The notes beneath the pieces were generated by a model. That model was not told where the DNA came from, did no database searches, and worked only from the letters and a program-made list of their open reading frames with translations. DNA of 64,000 nt from Alcanivorax sp. (GTDB lineage: Bacteria > Pseudomonadota > Gammaproteobacteria > Pseudomonadales > Alcanivoracaceae), in contig CP051239.1 in NCBI GenBank assembly GCA_017794945.1, positions 248,001 through 312,000 of the forward strand. The letters are read 5' to 3'. Every line of letters starts with the position of its first letter. Within the stretch, counting starts at the first letter, position 1. Below are positions 63,210 to 64,000 of this stretch, one piece after another. The position numbers and the translations under genes were made by a program.

Positions 63210-64000
63210 ATGAGTATTAATTTCGAGGGCCGGGTGGCGATCGTCACCGGCGCCGCCAACGGCCTGGGTAAATCCCACGCGCTGTCGCTGGCGAAGTTGG
63301 GCGCCAAGGTGGTGGTCAATGATTTCGGCGGCGCCCGCGACGGCACCGGCGGTTCCAGCGAAGCGGCGGAGAAAGTGGTCGCCGAGATCAAGGCCGCCGG
63401 CGGTGAAGCGATCGCCAACGGCGCCGACGTGTCCAGCGAGGAGCAGGTCGGCGCCATGGTCCAACAGACCCTGGACCAGTGGGGCCGCATCGACATTCTG
63501 GTGAACAACGCCGGCATCCTGCGCGACAAGAGCTTCGCCAAGATGGACATGTCGGACTGGGACAAAGTGGTGGCGGTGCATCTGACCGGCTCCGCGATCT
63601 GCACCCGGGCCGTTTGGCCGGTGATGCGCGAGCAGAAGTACGGCCGCGTGATCATGACCACCTCCACCTCCGGGCTGTACGGCAACTTCGGCCAGGCCAA
63701 CTACGGCGCCGCGAAAATGGGCGTGGCCGGCCTGATGAACACGCTGTGCCTGGAGGGCGAGAAGTACGACATCAAGGTAAACTGCGTGGCGCCCACCGCG
63801 GCCACGCGCATGACCGAAGACCTGATGCCCAAGGAAGTGCTGGCCCTGCTGGAGCCGGAGGCGATCACCCCGGCGGTGTTGTTCCTGGCCAGCGACCAGG
63901 CACCCAACCAGCGCATCGTGCTGGCCGGCGCCGGCTGCTATGCCATGGTGCGGTTGATGGAAAGCGACGGCATTTACCTCAACGAGGAAGAGCGCACGCC
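63210..64000 (+). CDS. SDR-family 3-hydroxyacyl-CoA dehydrogenase (HSD17B4/MFE-2 N-domain-like), 3' end off window
   Basis: At least 263 residues, open at the right edge. Seen are TGAANGLGKSHALSLAKLG with VVVNDFGGARDGTG (long insert typical of MFE-2 dehydrogenase domains), NNAGILRDKSF, and YGAAKMGVAGL with the catalytic Tyr-Lys. This group oxidises (3R)-hydroxyacyl-CoA. It completes the dehydrogenase-MaoC-SDR sequence begun at 60418. GGAGACGTTC precedes the ATG at 63210. No stop is seen, so a further domain may follow. Confidence 0.88.
   Translation, partial: MSINFEGRVAIVTGAANGLGKSHALSLAKLGAKVVVNDFGGARDGTGGSSEAAEKVVAEIKAAGGEAIANGADVSSEEQVGAMVQQTLDQWGRIDILVNNAGILRDKSFAKMDMSDWDKVVAVHLTGSAICTRAVWPVMREQKYGRVIMTTSTSGLYGNFGQANYGAAKMGVAGLMNTLCLEGEKYDIKVNCVAPTAATRMTEDLMPKEVLALLEPEAITPAVLFLASDQAPNQRIVLAGAGCYAMVRLMESDGIYLNEEERT

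Overview
The window is GC-rich, densely coded bacterial chromosome. The gene families (AcrAB/OprM-type efflux, PagL-like and TonB-dependent outer-membrane proteins, Ohr/OhrR, NosP/ErbR/ExaC-like genes, RAYT with REP doublets) point to a gammaproteobacterium. The very large number of acyl-CoA metabolism genes suggests a lipid or hydrocarbon degrader of the Alcanivorax/Alloalcanivorax type; the genus is an inference. No rRNA, tRNA, prophage or CRISPR array was seen.

Left part (1-12.1 kb): scattered toxin-antitoxin pieces (MntA and the first codons of HepT at the edge, a lone addiction-module antitoxin, an AbiEii-like nucleotidyltransferase with a small partner, a lone VapB). They lie between quinone oxidoreductases, Ohr/OhrR, a thiolase/acyl-CoA dehydrogenase divergent pair, an unrecognised membrane protein, an MBL hydrolase and a class II aldolase-like protein. 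A RAYT transposase (11.4 kb) sits between two REP doublets (REPINs), whose relatives fill many intergenic gaps of the window.

Centre (12.3-32.6 kb): panE, a DHA2 drug exporter and a CurA-type reductase precede an almost unbroken minus-strand run read from 31.8 to 16.1 kb: ACAD10/11-type dehydrogenase, SDR, APH-type kinase, SurE, acyl-CoA ligase, LivHMGF plus binding protein, FadB-type bifunctional enzyme and a paired acyl-CoA dehydrogenase, ended by a terminator. It reads as an uptake, activation and beta-oxidation system for an unidentified carboxylic acid, possibly hydroxylated.

32-41.4 kb: acrR, a matching AcrR-type operator, acrA-acrB-oprM, a PagL-like protein and a TonB receptor. 41.8-46.7 kb: ExaC-like aldehyde dehydrogenase next to an overlapping NosP (FIST)-hybrid kinase-ErbR set. 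46.8-49.6 kb: host-attachment-like protein, IclR-thioesterase pair and an SDR.

Right part (50-64 kb): a second lipid block with an aldehyde dehydrogenase, a dienoyl-CoA isomerase, three tandem SDRs, a second APH kinase/ACAD10-11 pair, a histidine phosphatase, an enoyl-CoA hydratase/isomerase, a TetR regulator, a second paired acyl-CoA dehydrogenase, a MaoC hydratase and an HSD17B4-like SDR running off the end.

The strongest signals beyond gene naming are: the duplicated kinase/dehydrogenase module (a split ACAD10/11-like or Lva-like system); a 15-bp palindrome repeated upstream of seven acyl-CoA transcription units; heptanucleotide tandem arrays placed as inverted pairs next to stop codons; and a RAYT whose ribosome binding site is buried in an 11-bp hairpin.
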